Assembly: GCA_013398615.1 (NCBI GenBank)
Contig: VZSR01003282.1
Coordinates: forward strand, 7,884,384 to 7,948,383
Direction of reading: 5' to 3'
DNA length: 64,000 nucleotides
DNA from: Brachypodius melanocephalos
Lineage: Eukaryota > Chordata > Aves > Passeriformes > Pycnonotidae
The notes beneath the pieces are model-generated. The model was given only the letters and a program-made list of their open reading frames with translations, made no database searches and was not told the DNA's origin. Positions 21,906 through 35,250 of this stretch are shown in pieces; positions within the stretch are counted from its first letter, which is position 1, and each line of letters starts with the position of its first letter. The position numbers were made by a program, and so were the translations under genes.

Positions 21906-24900
21906 AGCTGTATAAAAGAGTAATCAGGTCCGAGACCCAGATAACAGATAGAACCATTGCAAGCAGACACAGCACCTTCCAGGCAACCCCTAGAGAAAAC
22001 AAGAATGGTCTTTCTAGAATAATACTTTCACCACAGTCACTCACATCCCCCAGCTGAGCCCAGAGACCACCTCAGGGACTGATTTTAAAGGCAGAATCCA
22101 GATCCAAGAGCAGAATCCAGAAAAATGCTCCACTTATTATCATGATATTGCATAGTCTGATGCATTCATACCAGAAAATTTCTGTTATCATAAGTCAAAA
22201 TTACACAGATTACGTCAACAGACAGCTGCAATGTGTTCAGCCTTTCCAGTGTGCTTACTGACACATGTATCTGTGATTAGAACAGGAAAACTTCATTTAC
22301 CTAGGAGCTTGTTCTAATAAGGGTATCTTCCTATGATTAGGCAGCCCACATAGAATTTATAAGCAGAAAGAGCAGCTGATGAGAAAAGCTATAAGCTCTT
22401 ACACACTGTCCTGAATTGTAAAACACCCCAAGAGAGCTCACCAAGGAAAAATTACTATGCACTGTGAATAAGCACCCAGCACAGCACTTGCTCTTTGCAT
22501 TTCAGATTTGATAATCATCACTGGAAGTCTCAGCTTCACCAGAAAAATTCATTCAGTTCTACAGTTCAAATGTCTATGAGACTTGCTTGCTAAAACAAAT
22601 ACATTTACAGTCTAGTTTTCCAATATAATCCCCACAGAGAAAACTCAAATGTAGCATTGCATAGAAATGTATTTTGTGCCTATATCACATAAGTCCTAAA
22701 GCATATTATTGATTTCTTCAGTTCAATAGGAGGAACTGAGTTACAGACTGAGTCTTAACTGGAAACCCTGATGGTAAGGTCATTACTTTTAAAACACCAG
22801 ATATTACAGTCAAACCCACACAACTCTTGAGCACATAGCAAAAAGTCTGTCTCCAAGGTTATTTTGGAATCCATTTAAAAGCACCTGAAAAAATTTCAAT
22901 GTCAGAAAACATGATTGGGTACTTTGAAGGCAAAAACTGCTCACAGCCATCAAATTCCAGGATTTTTGCTCCTTTCAATCCAGCTGTTTGTTATCTCTAT
23001 CGTGCTAACAACAAGAATTCTGGGGTTTTCTTTGGGGTGTTGACTGACAAGATAGGCTGCACAGTGAATCATTCCTGTGTATCTATAACTTTTTGTGAGT
23101 ATGATTTAAGTGAACAGGAAAAATTGTGACAAAAACCTGAAAACACCTAAATTGAGAAAAAACAATCTGCTTGACAGACTTTTTGTCTTACCCACATTTT
23201 CAAATGCCTTGGAAAATAAAGTCCTTGTCATTGGAACAGAGGAAAACAAATATAAAAAGAGAAACATGTCTTCTTAACTCAAATTACAAGGAGAGAATTT
23301 AGACAGTGAGGAAATTAAATTACACAAGACAAGAGAAAATTCAGTGTTTTAGTAAGAAACTGTCATTTAAGGTTTCCCAGGGTCTGAGCTGGTGCTATAA
23401 TTCCGTTGCATCTGTTGGATCTTCCAGAGTCTGAGAACGGATTGAAGCACTGGAGGTCATACTTAATGAACCAATCTGCTGGAGCTTTATACTACTACCA
23501 TCTTAGATAAGGGAAATTAAGTGGAAATATAAGCATATTCAGATTTCCAAAGGGTACTTGATGAGATTCTATGATTTAAAATTGCTTAGTAAATTAGGAA
23601 CCACCAGGTGAATTAGGACAATTTTCTTGACAGGTAATGTCTCAAGAGCAGGAATTCATGCATTAGCAATTCAGAAGAACAGCAATAACAAAGGAATCAC
23701 TTGAAAAGTCTGGAAAGTAATAATAATAAAAACCCCTAACAGACCACATCATCTAAAGGGCCAAAGGATTGGCATAAACTCACATGGATTGCAAGCACAA
23801 AAGGCTGAAGAGGAGAGTAACCCGAAAATATACATTACAGAAGTGATTAAAAAATAAACTACACAGTTCACCAAAAACTTCAAACAAATGACTTCAGAGA
23901 AATATGCATCTACAAAAAGTTAATGGGGAAGGGCTGCTTGCTCACAGGGTTTTGGCAAAGGGCTAATCATGGATGATAAACAGCACTGCTACCATGCCAT
24001 TTGTAGGATAAAGCACTGTAGGAGTGTGCTCTACATCTTCATTACAGATTACATGGAAGCAACAGCCCGAGTCACAGAAGGAAAACATTCAGGCTGGCTA
24101 TCAGGAAAATGGACAGTGTAACTGGGACATGAGAATCAATAGCCTGAAATACACTCTCATCATCAGAGCAATGGATGGCTCTTCATCCGAGATTAAAGAG
24201 GAAGAAACAAATTATAGAAAACATCTTCTCTATAAAGCCACTTTCAGGCAGGCAGAGTGCTCTTCCTATTCCTTACATACATCCAATGAAGATGGATGAA
24301 AAACTGGCTTCTACACAGGGGATGGAAAAGAGCTTTTTTAAGCTTTTGCTCTGAAATGCATTCCAAAAAGACTGTCTCTTTTCTGATTAGTAAAACTTGG
24401 GAAGACTAATTAATCAAGGAAACCCTTGAATTTAAGCACGGTGAATACTGCACTACGGCTCCACCCGGATCAACAGGATTTGTGTTCATCTTACAGTAGT
24501 TAGGGCTAAGACCTTCACTATTCTATAAATATGAAACTGTTTGACTGAAGCTAACAAGGGAAAATGAAAGCTGGCACCAGCAGAGGTAAGAAGGCATAAA
24601 CCCCACTGCTGGAGAGCTCATCCCAAATCTGCATGAACTACTGAACACTACAGACAAAACGCTAAGAGCCAAGGAGATTGTGCCTCAGTAAATGTTTCAA
24701 CAGGAGGAGAATGCAGTTCAGAGCAAATTAATTTAGAAGCAAACAACCAATCTGCCCATACCCTATCCAAAATGGGTTTGAAATGCCTTGTGAGACCATG
24801 TAACAACTGGCAGAGAAACATCCTGCTGCAGTTTTGTAGAAGTTCCTATGTTTTTAACAGTGAGAGGGTAGCACATCTCTCTGATACTTTGCACCCTGGA

Positions 24901-27900
24901 CACCTTTACTGGCTTGGCACCATCTGACATCAAAACCTCACAGCCTCTGAAGAGCATAAATGTGAAAACTATTTAAAGGATCTGAAAGATGCTTTAAAAG
25001 ATGATTTCTTAGTGAGGGAAAATGAAAATGCTGAGCTAGCCTAACATGAAAGATTTATTTAAACCATAAAATAAACCCAGAGGTTAAAAGAAACAAAGTC
25101 AGATCATCAGATGGTGTCAGCTGGCAGAACTCCACTGGCTTTAAAAGTAACTGCACCAATTTCTGCTAGTTCAGGATTTTCTTGGCCCTTGTCATGCTCC
25201 ATTAAGGCTATCTATTCTTAAAAAGAGAAAAGGACAACCTGTTAGGACTGGTCACTATACCACACACAGAGAAAGAATAAAAATTTGGAATACAAACAAA
25301 GCAAGAAAAAATGAAGATGTGATTGTCTCACTGTTGACCGATACTGCATTTTGATAACAAAACAGAGGGAAGAGAGAAAAATGCAGCCAGGAATATCAAG
25401 AATATTTTTAAGATGCAGTAGTGCTATAAACATTCCCAACCTAATACAAACTAGAATTATTTAATATATTTTGTTTCAAGTCAGCATATATAAAACTTCT
25501 CACTGCCTATTTACTGGTATTTTTGAAGATCCACAGTATCAGGCTTATTTTCCTTTTACTAAATTTGACAGTAAAATTTCTAGAGCCTCTGGTAGGAAAA
25601 CCTTATGCTAAACATATCTGGTAGGTACAGTCATGGCAGGGAAAACTGCTTCCTGTGGATATTTCTCATTTAGTGTTTGTCATCCCCCTCTAGGGGCTCT
25701 GCTTTCTTCTGGGAAATGGGAACTGCAGGCCGAGAACTTCCCAAGCATCCATTGCAAACACAAACTCCATCATCTCAGCCTGCCTTGATGGATGGGATGA
25801 CCCACTCTCATAGGCAAAATAACGGGATTTTCTCGATCATGTCTTTTCAAATAGAATGGATTTTAACGACTTGAAATACTCCAACCCAGCTACATGTAAG
25901 TAATTTCCCATTTGACCTCCTCAGGGCTTTCTTTACACTTTTTAAAATGAATCCTGGTAAAAGCTCTCACCTCTAGAAGGTCTTTCTGCATAGAGGGTTG
26001 CACTTTGTCCTGCCCACCAACAGAAAAGTCCAACTATATTATATTTCAAGCCCCAGGACTTTACAAGCTATACAAGACATTTGCTACCCTTTTCATCTAA
26101 GCTGATATTATTTGTCTTTTACAGTCGATTCCATTGAGAAACCTCTATTTCCACACAAAACAGAACTCCTGTGTATCTGGAAGAAATAGGAAGTAGGAAT
26201 ATTATTGTGTTTGTGCAACCCCAGCATCAATTCAGCATAAGAAAAGCATCTCTCCATGACAGGAAAGATTCCTATGTCTGATTTTATTCTCTGTGCTCAG
26301 GAATATCCAAGACAGTAATCATAACTATCTCTGTATGAGCTGACAGGCTGCAACAATATTTGCCTCAGCTGATTACTTAGCTCTGCCATGGATCCTATTA
26401 CCAGAGTCCCTGGCTCTGTTTGCCTGCCTCTCTTTTGAGAGTTTGAGACATGTTTGATTTCCTCTAAGATTCACACTCACTTTTAGGGTTTTGGTCCTGG
26501 TTTTGGGTTATATTGTTGGGTTTTTTAATAAGTCTGTCAGAACCCCAGAGCAGCTATGTCCAAACCAGGCTGAGTGACAAATTGTGGTAAGGCTGTGTTT
26601 CACAGACAGATAAACTACCAAAGATGTGGCTGTCATATGCTGGATACAACCACAGTTTAAGATGAAAAGGAGAATTATCTTGACATCAAAACCCCACCTG
26701 TCTGATGTCAAGACAAACCACAGTTTACACAAACCAAATTTTCACATGGCCTTGTGCTCTATTTTTGCTGTTCTGCACAGAAGGACACATAGCCAGAGAT
26801 GATGTTTTTGCTAGCATCTGTTTCATACAGTTCATGGTCTGATGTTCAAAGAGAGAGGGAAAGGGTATTCTGAATTTAAAAGCCACCCCAAGCATTTCCT
26901 CTCTTGTTGTATCAATAAAAACTTGCTCCAGGTGAAACACTGATGCTGGCTGGAGGTCAGGTGGGGGCTCTGGTGGCCTCAGCTCCTGCTCGCCACACCC
27001 TGAAACCTGGCACCAGTTTCTCTTGGCCGAATCTTTGTATTGCTTCTTGCACAAACTCCAAAACACTTCTGTGTCTCCTGTGTTATTTGTCTACACCAAG
27101 AGTGAATGAATCATCTATAATGAAAATCGCCCCAATGGGATTTCAGCTCCTTTTCTGCTTGCAAATTGTCTGTGAACAAACTGCAGAGGCTCCAACAGAT
27201 AACTCAAAAATATTGACAATTTTTCATAGAGTAATTAATTGGACTTGCAAGCTGCCAGCAAATATTTCACTGAAGTAATTGCATGCTCCTGCTCTGCTGT
27301 TAGTGTCAAAAGTTATGTTGTACCAACTCTTTTATTCAGTCTCTTCAGTATGGTACACTCAACATCATCTAACTTGAAAACAATGCATCCAGCCATGAAA
27401 AGAAACTCTGAATCACATGCTTGAACATCAAAATTAAAATCCACAGTTCAGAATTCTCTTTCCATTTCAGAACTTATTTCAGTTTTTGAGATTAAAAGTG
27501 TATTTTTGCTAATCTTGATCTCGCAGAATTTCCACACTGTCCTAGGAAGCATCTTCCAACACTACAGAAGTGTAACTAAGGCAAAGTCATCCTTAAGTTC
27601 AAACACACATTTCTATTTCTATCCTGTGCTACCTCTCACCTTTGTTTTCAAGGAACAAGTATGTGATTAATATGTAATTCGTGTCATTAAACTGCTTTTC
27701 TTTCTCCTGGATAATTAATGACTGTTAAACAGATATTCCATTTCCTCCTCCTGGAATCCTTTGAAATATTTTTAATCCAGACTTCACAGTTCCCTCAGCA
27801 AAGTAAATTTCTTTTTTCTCAGCTAACATGTTATTATTGTTTGCTAAAATTAGGAAGGTTTATTTCTGCCACATACCTTAAAACAAGTGATTTTCATAAT

Positions 27901-30139
27901 TCAGCTATTTGCTCTTCATAAAAACTAAACTTTACATGAAACATGTCATAGGCTCAAGTTATGGTAACAGCTAGAATATTAAGAGGCCAAACAATAGTTC
28001 CACAGACAAAAGGAAGAAATCTGAAACACGTGTGAAAATAAGACACAGCTGCTAGACCTTGTGGAAAAAGGTGACATTATTTTCCTCCTCCAACAGAAAA
28101 CAACTCCCACTCCTCACTGCCAGAAAGAGGCTCAGGCTGCTGTGTCTTCAAGCTGCCTTTGTCCTCTTCCAATCTGATTTTATCTGTGTTCCTTCACAGA
28201 CCCAGGGATCCACCATAAAATCACCACCATTAAACTTCATGCAACTATAGGATACCTCAATTACACTCCACTATTGATATTTCAATTAGACCAATGGTTC
28301 CTAAAAGTAGATTTGGCTATTCAGGCTGGAGAGTCAAAGCCATCTCCACATTGCTCTTTGTTAACTTCTGAGAGTGGTGAAGTCTTGACATTACTCTCAT
28401 AAACCAGGGTAGCTCTTGCCTAAGCACATCACGGGTTCTCCTGATTTTATATCCATCAGAACTAAAACCCTTGCAAGTAAATGATGATCAAAAAGAAAAC
28501 ACACACTCTACAAAAATCACAGTATTAGAAGATAGCATACAAACACTGAGAGGGGAAAAAAGACATTTCCACTATTGCATATTTCTAGCACTCAGCCAGA
28601 TATTTTCCTCATATTAAGGAAAATAACATTTGTCCATTTTATTTCTGTGGTAACTATAAAACAAAAAAAATCTTTACTAAACTACATTTTTAAATCACAT
28701 AAGCCACCATTTTATTACTACCTAACAATTCAATATTAAGTTGCTTACGGGATATTATTCCAATTTATTCTCTGTATGCTGAATAGAGCTTTTAGAAAGC
28801 TTTCATTTCCCTATTGGTATTCATATTCTTTTGTGTTGATTTTCTTATGTGTTGATTTTTCCATAATAGAAAATTAATAAAGGATTATTCCTTTTCAATT
28901 ACAGACTATACAGTAATGTGAAAATTGTAGACTTGGCACAATGAAAAAGCCTTTAGTAAAAGAAGGCTAAAGTATTACCCTAGTGGGAGTAGATACACAA
29001 TCTTTAGATGAAAAGCAAGCATCTTCATCAATTTTGACTGGTTAATAATTACTATCTAATGCATTCTCAAGACAAAAACTCTCATTGAAGATCTGCACCA
29101 ATATTAGGTTAGACAGCAACATAATAAACATTAGGAAAAAAAAAGAGCATCTTACAAGGCTGGATAATAATTTTGTAGATAATTTCTCATTGTGTGTATG
29201 ACTGCATGTTACTCCTGTTTCACCAGAAGGAGGTTGGTTACCTTATTAGCTGGAAGTAAAATGAAATGAGGGTAGAGTGATATCATTGTAAGGATCAAGT
29301 TTTTTGTGAGATACACGAAGATTATGTCAAGTAATAATACACCTAAGAACAGCAATCTGAACAACAAAACTAGGGTTTATAATGTCAGGTGTGAAAGCAT
29401 GTTTCTCTCCCTGTGAGATAAAAACACTCTTTAAAATATCCTTAAAAATACAATTTTTCACGAGGGCAGTGAAAGCACATCTGAAACTCACAAAACCAAA
29501 AAGCAGGTACAGAAACAGAGCAGTCTGTGTTTTCAAAGCTGTGCCCTGAAGCTGCTGACAGAATTTGGAGATCAGGGTAGAAGTTGCTCCCCTGCCTACA
29601 CCAGGAGAGGAGAGTGAATATCTATAGCATAGAAGACAAATGACTGCTTGGGTTGGAGTCCTACTGAGATAAATTATCCTTGCTGTAGCCAGCACAGAAA
29701 AATCAGCAATCAAAACACATATTTATATGAGTGTTAAGTCAGAAACTACTTCAGTGTCATTAAAAGGCATTGACTATATTTTTTTTTCCAGAAACACTGG
29801 CAATTTAAGATCTCTTATCTAGACATAAACAATAACAAGCAAACCTGTATTAAAATTTTATAGATTTATTTGCTAGTTCTCATTTCCACAGTGAGATGCT
29901 GTCATGTGTACACGCTATTTCTCTAGACAATAGAAGAAACATATCTCAACTCTCTTGATTTCAAATCTCGGGCAAATCCCACAGAAATAAAGACAGTGTC
30001 TAAATTACATAGACTACACATTTGCATGAACTGAAAGAAATTAATAGCCAAATTATATTTTCTTTAAAATATTTGATTATCACATCAAACTTTTTTTAAT
30101 CTCACTTCATATATATGGGTCAGTGTTTTTTTCAAGATT

Positions 30140-30400
30140 TCCATCCTAATAATTAGCTATTACTGCATATTACAAAGATTTATTTTTTCTACTACAGCAG
30201 AATTACAGTAATTAACTTTGTACCAATTACCAGGGTGCATATTAATATTCATACACTTTTACACAAAGAATGATCTTGAAATCTCACAGCAGGGATGGTT
30301 AAAATGATTCATTAATGTTCTGCACAGGTTTCTTTTCTAATTCATTAAGAAAATATTAGCATAATCATGTGAAATTAATTTCCTTAAAAAGGTTGATATA
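30140..30400. promoter_or_regulatory. Candidate homeodomain-site-rich element
   Basis: At least eight ATTA/TAAT cores fall in about 260 bases, including TAATAATTAGC, CAGTAATTAAC, ACCAATTACC, TTCATTAATG and GAAATTAATTTCC. An octamer word ATTTGCAT lies just upstream at 30020-30027. Dense homeodomain cores are common in developmental enhancers, but they also arise by chance in DNA this AT-rich. There is no visible gene nearby to link it to. Confidence 0.25.
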
Positions 30401-30794
30401 AGTAAGGGATTAAGGGGACTGGTTCTAATATAAAAAACATGGCTTGCACCATGCTCTTGGTCTCCAGAGGCTGACTATCATATTTGAGGTATTCCTTGCC
30501 ACTGCACTTTGATAATGAAGAAGAAATCAGAGATAGATGGAGGTAGCTGATCTGAGGATTTCATTTTCACATAAACGAAGTCTCATGCACCCTCTTCTTA
30601 TAGAGACAGAGAAAAAACACATTACTCCACATGAACAGGAGGCTGAGAGGAAATAAAATGAAGTGATGGGCTACAAATGAGAAGACCATCAAGAGAGTGG
30701 AATGCATGATAACAAAGGGTGGAGAGAAAGTTCAGCAAAGACAAGGAAAAGTAATCCAAATAGAAAAGACTTGAGTGAAAATAAATGTCCATTC

Positions 30795-30851
30795 AAAAAC
30801 AAAACAAAACAAAACAAAAAAACAACAACAAAAAAAAAAAACCCAAAAACT
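30795..30851 (+). repeat. A-rich simple repeat (AAAAC)n with poly(A)
   Basis: Several copies of AAAAC followed by AAC copies and a run of about 12 A. It resembles a decayed retroelement tail, but no body of a SINE or retrocopy is recognisable upstream. Confidence 0.8.
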
Positions 30852-33800
30852 TTTAGGAAAAAGGAAAGGCAAAGTCAATACAATTGGCAATGAGAGTGTA
30901 AGAGACCTCATTCATAGACAGGTGTAGAAAGGCATAGGGAAAAGGACATAAAGATCTCTTGTGCTATAACCTAAAGTGATTCTTGTGCATGCAACTAAAA
31001 AAAAGTGAGTTGTGGAGGCTACACTGAGAATAAGTTTACTGAAACAAACCCAGGAGAGTGTGTGCTGTGAGCCAAGTGCAGGCTTTCTGTCAATACCACA
31101 TTATATCTGGCATTGCTGTTCCATTTTCCTCCTGGTGACTATACTTTCCAGTCAGCTTTTAGCTCCTTAGCAAAACCCAGTTCAATAACTTGAATGTCCT
31201 CCAGAGGCAGAGGAAAATCAGTCTTCTACTAAGAAAGTAAATGCAAAGGTTTTAATCTTCTTTGGCAAGGACTGTGCCAGAGGCGGTATTTGAGGAGCTC
31301 ATTATAAAGATACATTTGGGGGCCCATTTTTTATGTTTGTGGGTTTTATTTTCCTTGTAAAACACAACAGGTTTTCATGACCCAAATGCCTGAGCTCTCT
31401 GTCCATGAACTTGCTACCCAGCACCCACTGTGTCAAACTCTTTACTCCTTTTCACAAAAGCATCTTACTTAATATTCCAGTTACAGAAATCAATTAGAAA
31501 ATATATATATTTAAATCTAAGTCACAAAGCACCTAAACCTCTGTATTGAAGTGTACATAGACTTAACTATTTAGCTTAAACATCCTGACAAACAGTATTT
31601 CCTAACATTATGGGTCAGTGATGTAATAGTTAAACCCTGGTACAATTTCCCAGTGCATTCCATTATTTACGACCTCTGCAATTATTATTCCATGGCACAC
31701 AGAGTCAAACCTTTCATGAGTAAATTATATGCACATAAGTCCCACTGATTTATGGCAGACATCCATTAATTCTTATGTGTGCTCATATTATTGCATCCAT
31801 TGATGTGAAAGGGCCATCTCTCACTTTAAGCAGCAAATCCATACTTATAGACAGGGAATGCAGTAGGGTGGGGACCTTCTAATGTGGCAGGGGCAGAGGG
31901 AAGGGCACTCTGGGATGGATGAGAGAGAGACAAGGAATGGTCCCTGCAATTTATCTCTGTGCCACATTAATACAGCTTAAAAAATATTTTACGAGGGTTT
32001 TTTTTCTTCCCTTCTAATTGCTTTAAATTACTTTCAATTGTTTTAAATTATATTCTTTCGCTTTAGAAAACCCTCTGTATTCTTAAACTTTAAAATGCCT
32101 TTTTTTAATTTCTTGGAATTGGAAAAAAATTGCCCCATCCACCCTCTAATTCTCACTTTTAATTATTTTCTTCTTAGAATTCATTAAACCAGCATTTGTA
32201 TCAATTCAGGCCTCCAGGTACTTTTCAAAAATTTTTAAGTGTCCTTAGATTTTATTTTTACTTTTCTCCTCTAATGTTCTAGTTATATCTACTACTAAGC
32301 AAGATCAGTAAACTCAGGTATTTTAGTTTTCTGCTTTCCAAAATTTTCTGTCATTTTCACTAGAGAAAATCCCCTTCAACATAGAAGAAAAATTGTTTTC
32401 CCCAATTTATTTTTCCTAATTTGTCCTAATGACAAATGTTCCTTAAAAACCTCAAAGTATTATGGCTTTTTCAAAGATTTTTTTTATCCAAATAAAAGCT
32501 ACAGTTCTGAAAGTTTTAGATCTATGTGGATAATGTTCAGTTCAATCATATAACACAAGTCCTCATTCCACTGTTGCATCTCTGTCATCAATTGTTCCTG
32601 AATGACAAAAGGGAATACACCCAAAACACACTCAAGGGCAAACTTCCATCTTTTTCCCACATGATCTTTTCTTTTGAAATTTTTTCTTTGCAACCACTAG
32701 CTACTCAGTGGTAGGAAAGTATTTTTTACTGACATGAAAAACGTCTTTGATAAAGGAATGTAAAACCCCTTTTTGAAAGCTTTCAAACCGCTACTGTAAG
32801 GGCATCAATAGGAAAAGCAAAGCACATTAACTTTGCTCACTAGTAAATTTTTTAAAAAAATAATTAGGAAGTCATGGACATGCATCTCCAAGAGCTTAAT
32901 GGAAACTCTTTTTGAAAAACATTAGCTTCTCCCAATTTTATTAGCATCCTATAGTTTTTTGTCTCTTTGTTATACAGCTCAAGCTTTCAGCTTCATCTAA
33001 TAACTCTGTTAACAAGATTTCCACCCCAATTTATGATTCATTTACTGTTACTATATCGATATTTATTTCCAATCACTTTTGGACAGCCAGACAGTTTAAA
33101 AGGGGGAAGAAAAAGCCAAACCTAAGTTACACATAACAGAGAGGAGACATTTTCAAGCAGTGTTAGAGAATGAAGTTTAGGCTCCATTGCTGTCCTGAGA
33201 ATTGGGTCAGGCAACCACATAGTTAATTTATTGTTCAGCCCTAAGCAGATCTAGACTTTTGTGTTATCTCTTTAAAGCCTCTTGGACACTTTAGTTAAGC
33301 CATTCAATGGATAAAACTGAAGCAAGCCAAAGCAAGGCTGTGGATTCTAGAGCAGATTACACAGAGATAACCACACAGTGCAAGGTACCAACACAACAAC
33401 AAACACTTCAAACAATTTTTTTTTTTAAAGAAAATCAAGGTTTGCACAAATGTAGGCAAACATCTGTGTACAAGGAACAACCTGAATGTCACATATTAAG
33501 TTCTGCCTGGTGCTCCTGAGTGCCATAGGTGGTTTATGCTCTACACAACATCTGAGAGCTACTGCATCCTCACATTACGTTTTTTGAGAACTAAAATTTG
33601 TTCAGTGATTCTGGGATTTGAAATTTTTGGCGTTATGAAGGCAGAACAAGGTGAAGTAATGCATTTTTTTCAGTGTTCTCCACCTTTTTTACTGCATTGA
33701 GTTTTGCACAAGTCCTAGTTGCCTAGATGTTCACTGCACTGCTGTTGCCCTCAAATTTTTGGTTTATCTCAGATCTAAAGTTTTAAGATTACTGTACTGA

Positions 33801-35215
33801 AGCCCTGACATGAAAACAAGGGTAGTGGAACAATTCAATTAAATAATCCAGTCAGAGTTTTCTATAGCTCTTCTATTTACTCTGCTCATTTTCCTCATTT
33901 ATCAGCACCAATGCTTGAAAAATTAGGTTCTCTACCATTCATCAACACTTCTTTGACAACCTTTTAACCAATTCTCAGTTTGATCATCCTATTAAACCTG
34001 GCAAAGCTGATTTCCATTTTTTATGTCAGCTAGATCTATTCTCTTAAGAGCCTGAACCATCTGTCTTTCCTAACTTGCTATCTAGGGTCAATGCTTCTTG
34101 TTCTCTGTCTTTTATGAGATTGCAGTGCAGTGTGCCCTCACTCTCTCTGGAGGTTCTCTTTTGCTGCACTATTTTCTCCTTAATTCTATTTGCCATGAGG
34201 TTTCTGGTTTTGGCTTTGTTTGGTTTTATTTTAATAACACATTTCATCCCATTTCTCTTGTCTGAACCAGGCTGGTATCATCTGCAGACACAACTTCTAG
34301 AGATAGCTGAAACATGCATTCCAAAAAATATAATAATGACAATTATTCTGGGAAAAGCTGCACCTAACCTGTAAAACATTTTATTAACCAGATTTTCATG
34401 GGCATGCAAAACCCACCCTATTTCAGAATGAATTCAATCTTTCCTTTCTAACATCAAATATCACAAGCATCAACCACCACACCTCATTTGTGAGATGCTC
34501 TTCAGCCATTACAAAATGAAATAAACATAAAAGCATAGATATTTTGAAGTTAACCTCACCAAGACACAGGACAGCAGGGATAGGCTGGCAACAATAAATT
34601 AAATCCAAAAATGCAAAAAAGTAAAATCCTATTGATGAGTCAGATATAGATTGATTCAAGAGAAAACAAGAAATGAAAATTACTGTCTGACTTGAAATCT
34701 GTGGGGGAATCTTGCTTTAAAAACTGGAGATGTGAATTTAGATTGCAGAAGTAATAAAATACAAGTAAATTCAACTTTATAAAACTGAGTATGTGCACAG
34801 TGAGTTGAGCACAAGCTTTCCTAAGAGCAGATCCAGGAGATTGGTGAAGTCTCACAGATATCACAGTGCACATCAAGTGGATTACATCAAACTCATCAAA
34901 TCCATAATAGAATCATGATCCAGGAAATTACTTTCTTGATTAAGTATTCCTTGAAATGATGCTAATGACAGAGGTTTCTCAACACACAGAAGTGTAGTAA
35001 AGGAACAATTTGATCATATGTCATTGCAGACAACCCAATTAAAATGTCTATTTGATGTTCAGTAACAGAGGAAAAGTAAAGCTGTGAAGTTCTATTAAAA
35101 TGAATAAAAATAGTCTAAAAAGATAGAATTTTTAGTTAGATTTAAGGTACATTGACACTAAAATAGTGTCTGACTTTTGCTGTCCTAATGCTAGAAGCCT
35201 AGGACCTCACAAAGT

Positions 35216-35250
35216 TAAAAATAAAACTAAAAATAAAACTAAAAATAAAG
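35216..35250 (+). repeat. Minisatellite, 12-base unit, about three copies
   Basis: About three copies of the unit TAAAAATAAAAC lie in tandem, the last one diverging at its end. In one frame this gives a repeated Lys-Asn-Lys-Thr peptide, which is a by-product of the repeat. Confidence 0.75.

Larger units (their letters stand above)
18900..30140. other. Non-coding DNA, no gene recognised
   Basis: No gene is supported here. The open frames at 20825-21124 and 24024-24299 (plus) and at 19654-20082, 26725-27066 and 29327-29713 (minus) are among the longest, but none has a recognisable domain. The lysine- and glutamate-rich ones sit on purine-rich strands, which produces such frames by composition. 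A small tandem duplication (TGTGTTGATTTT at 28832-28843 and 28848-28859) and a short inverted repeat (ATTTTGTG at 21609-21616 with CACAAAAT at 21626-21633) occur. The CR1 end at about 21832-21905 is listed separately. Confidence 0.55.
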
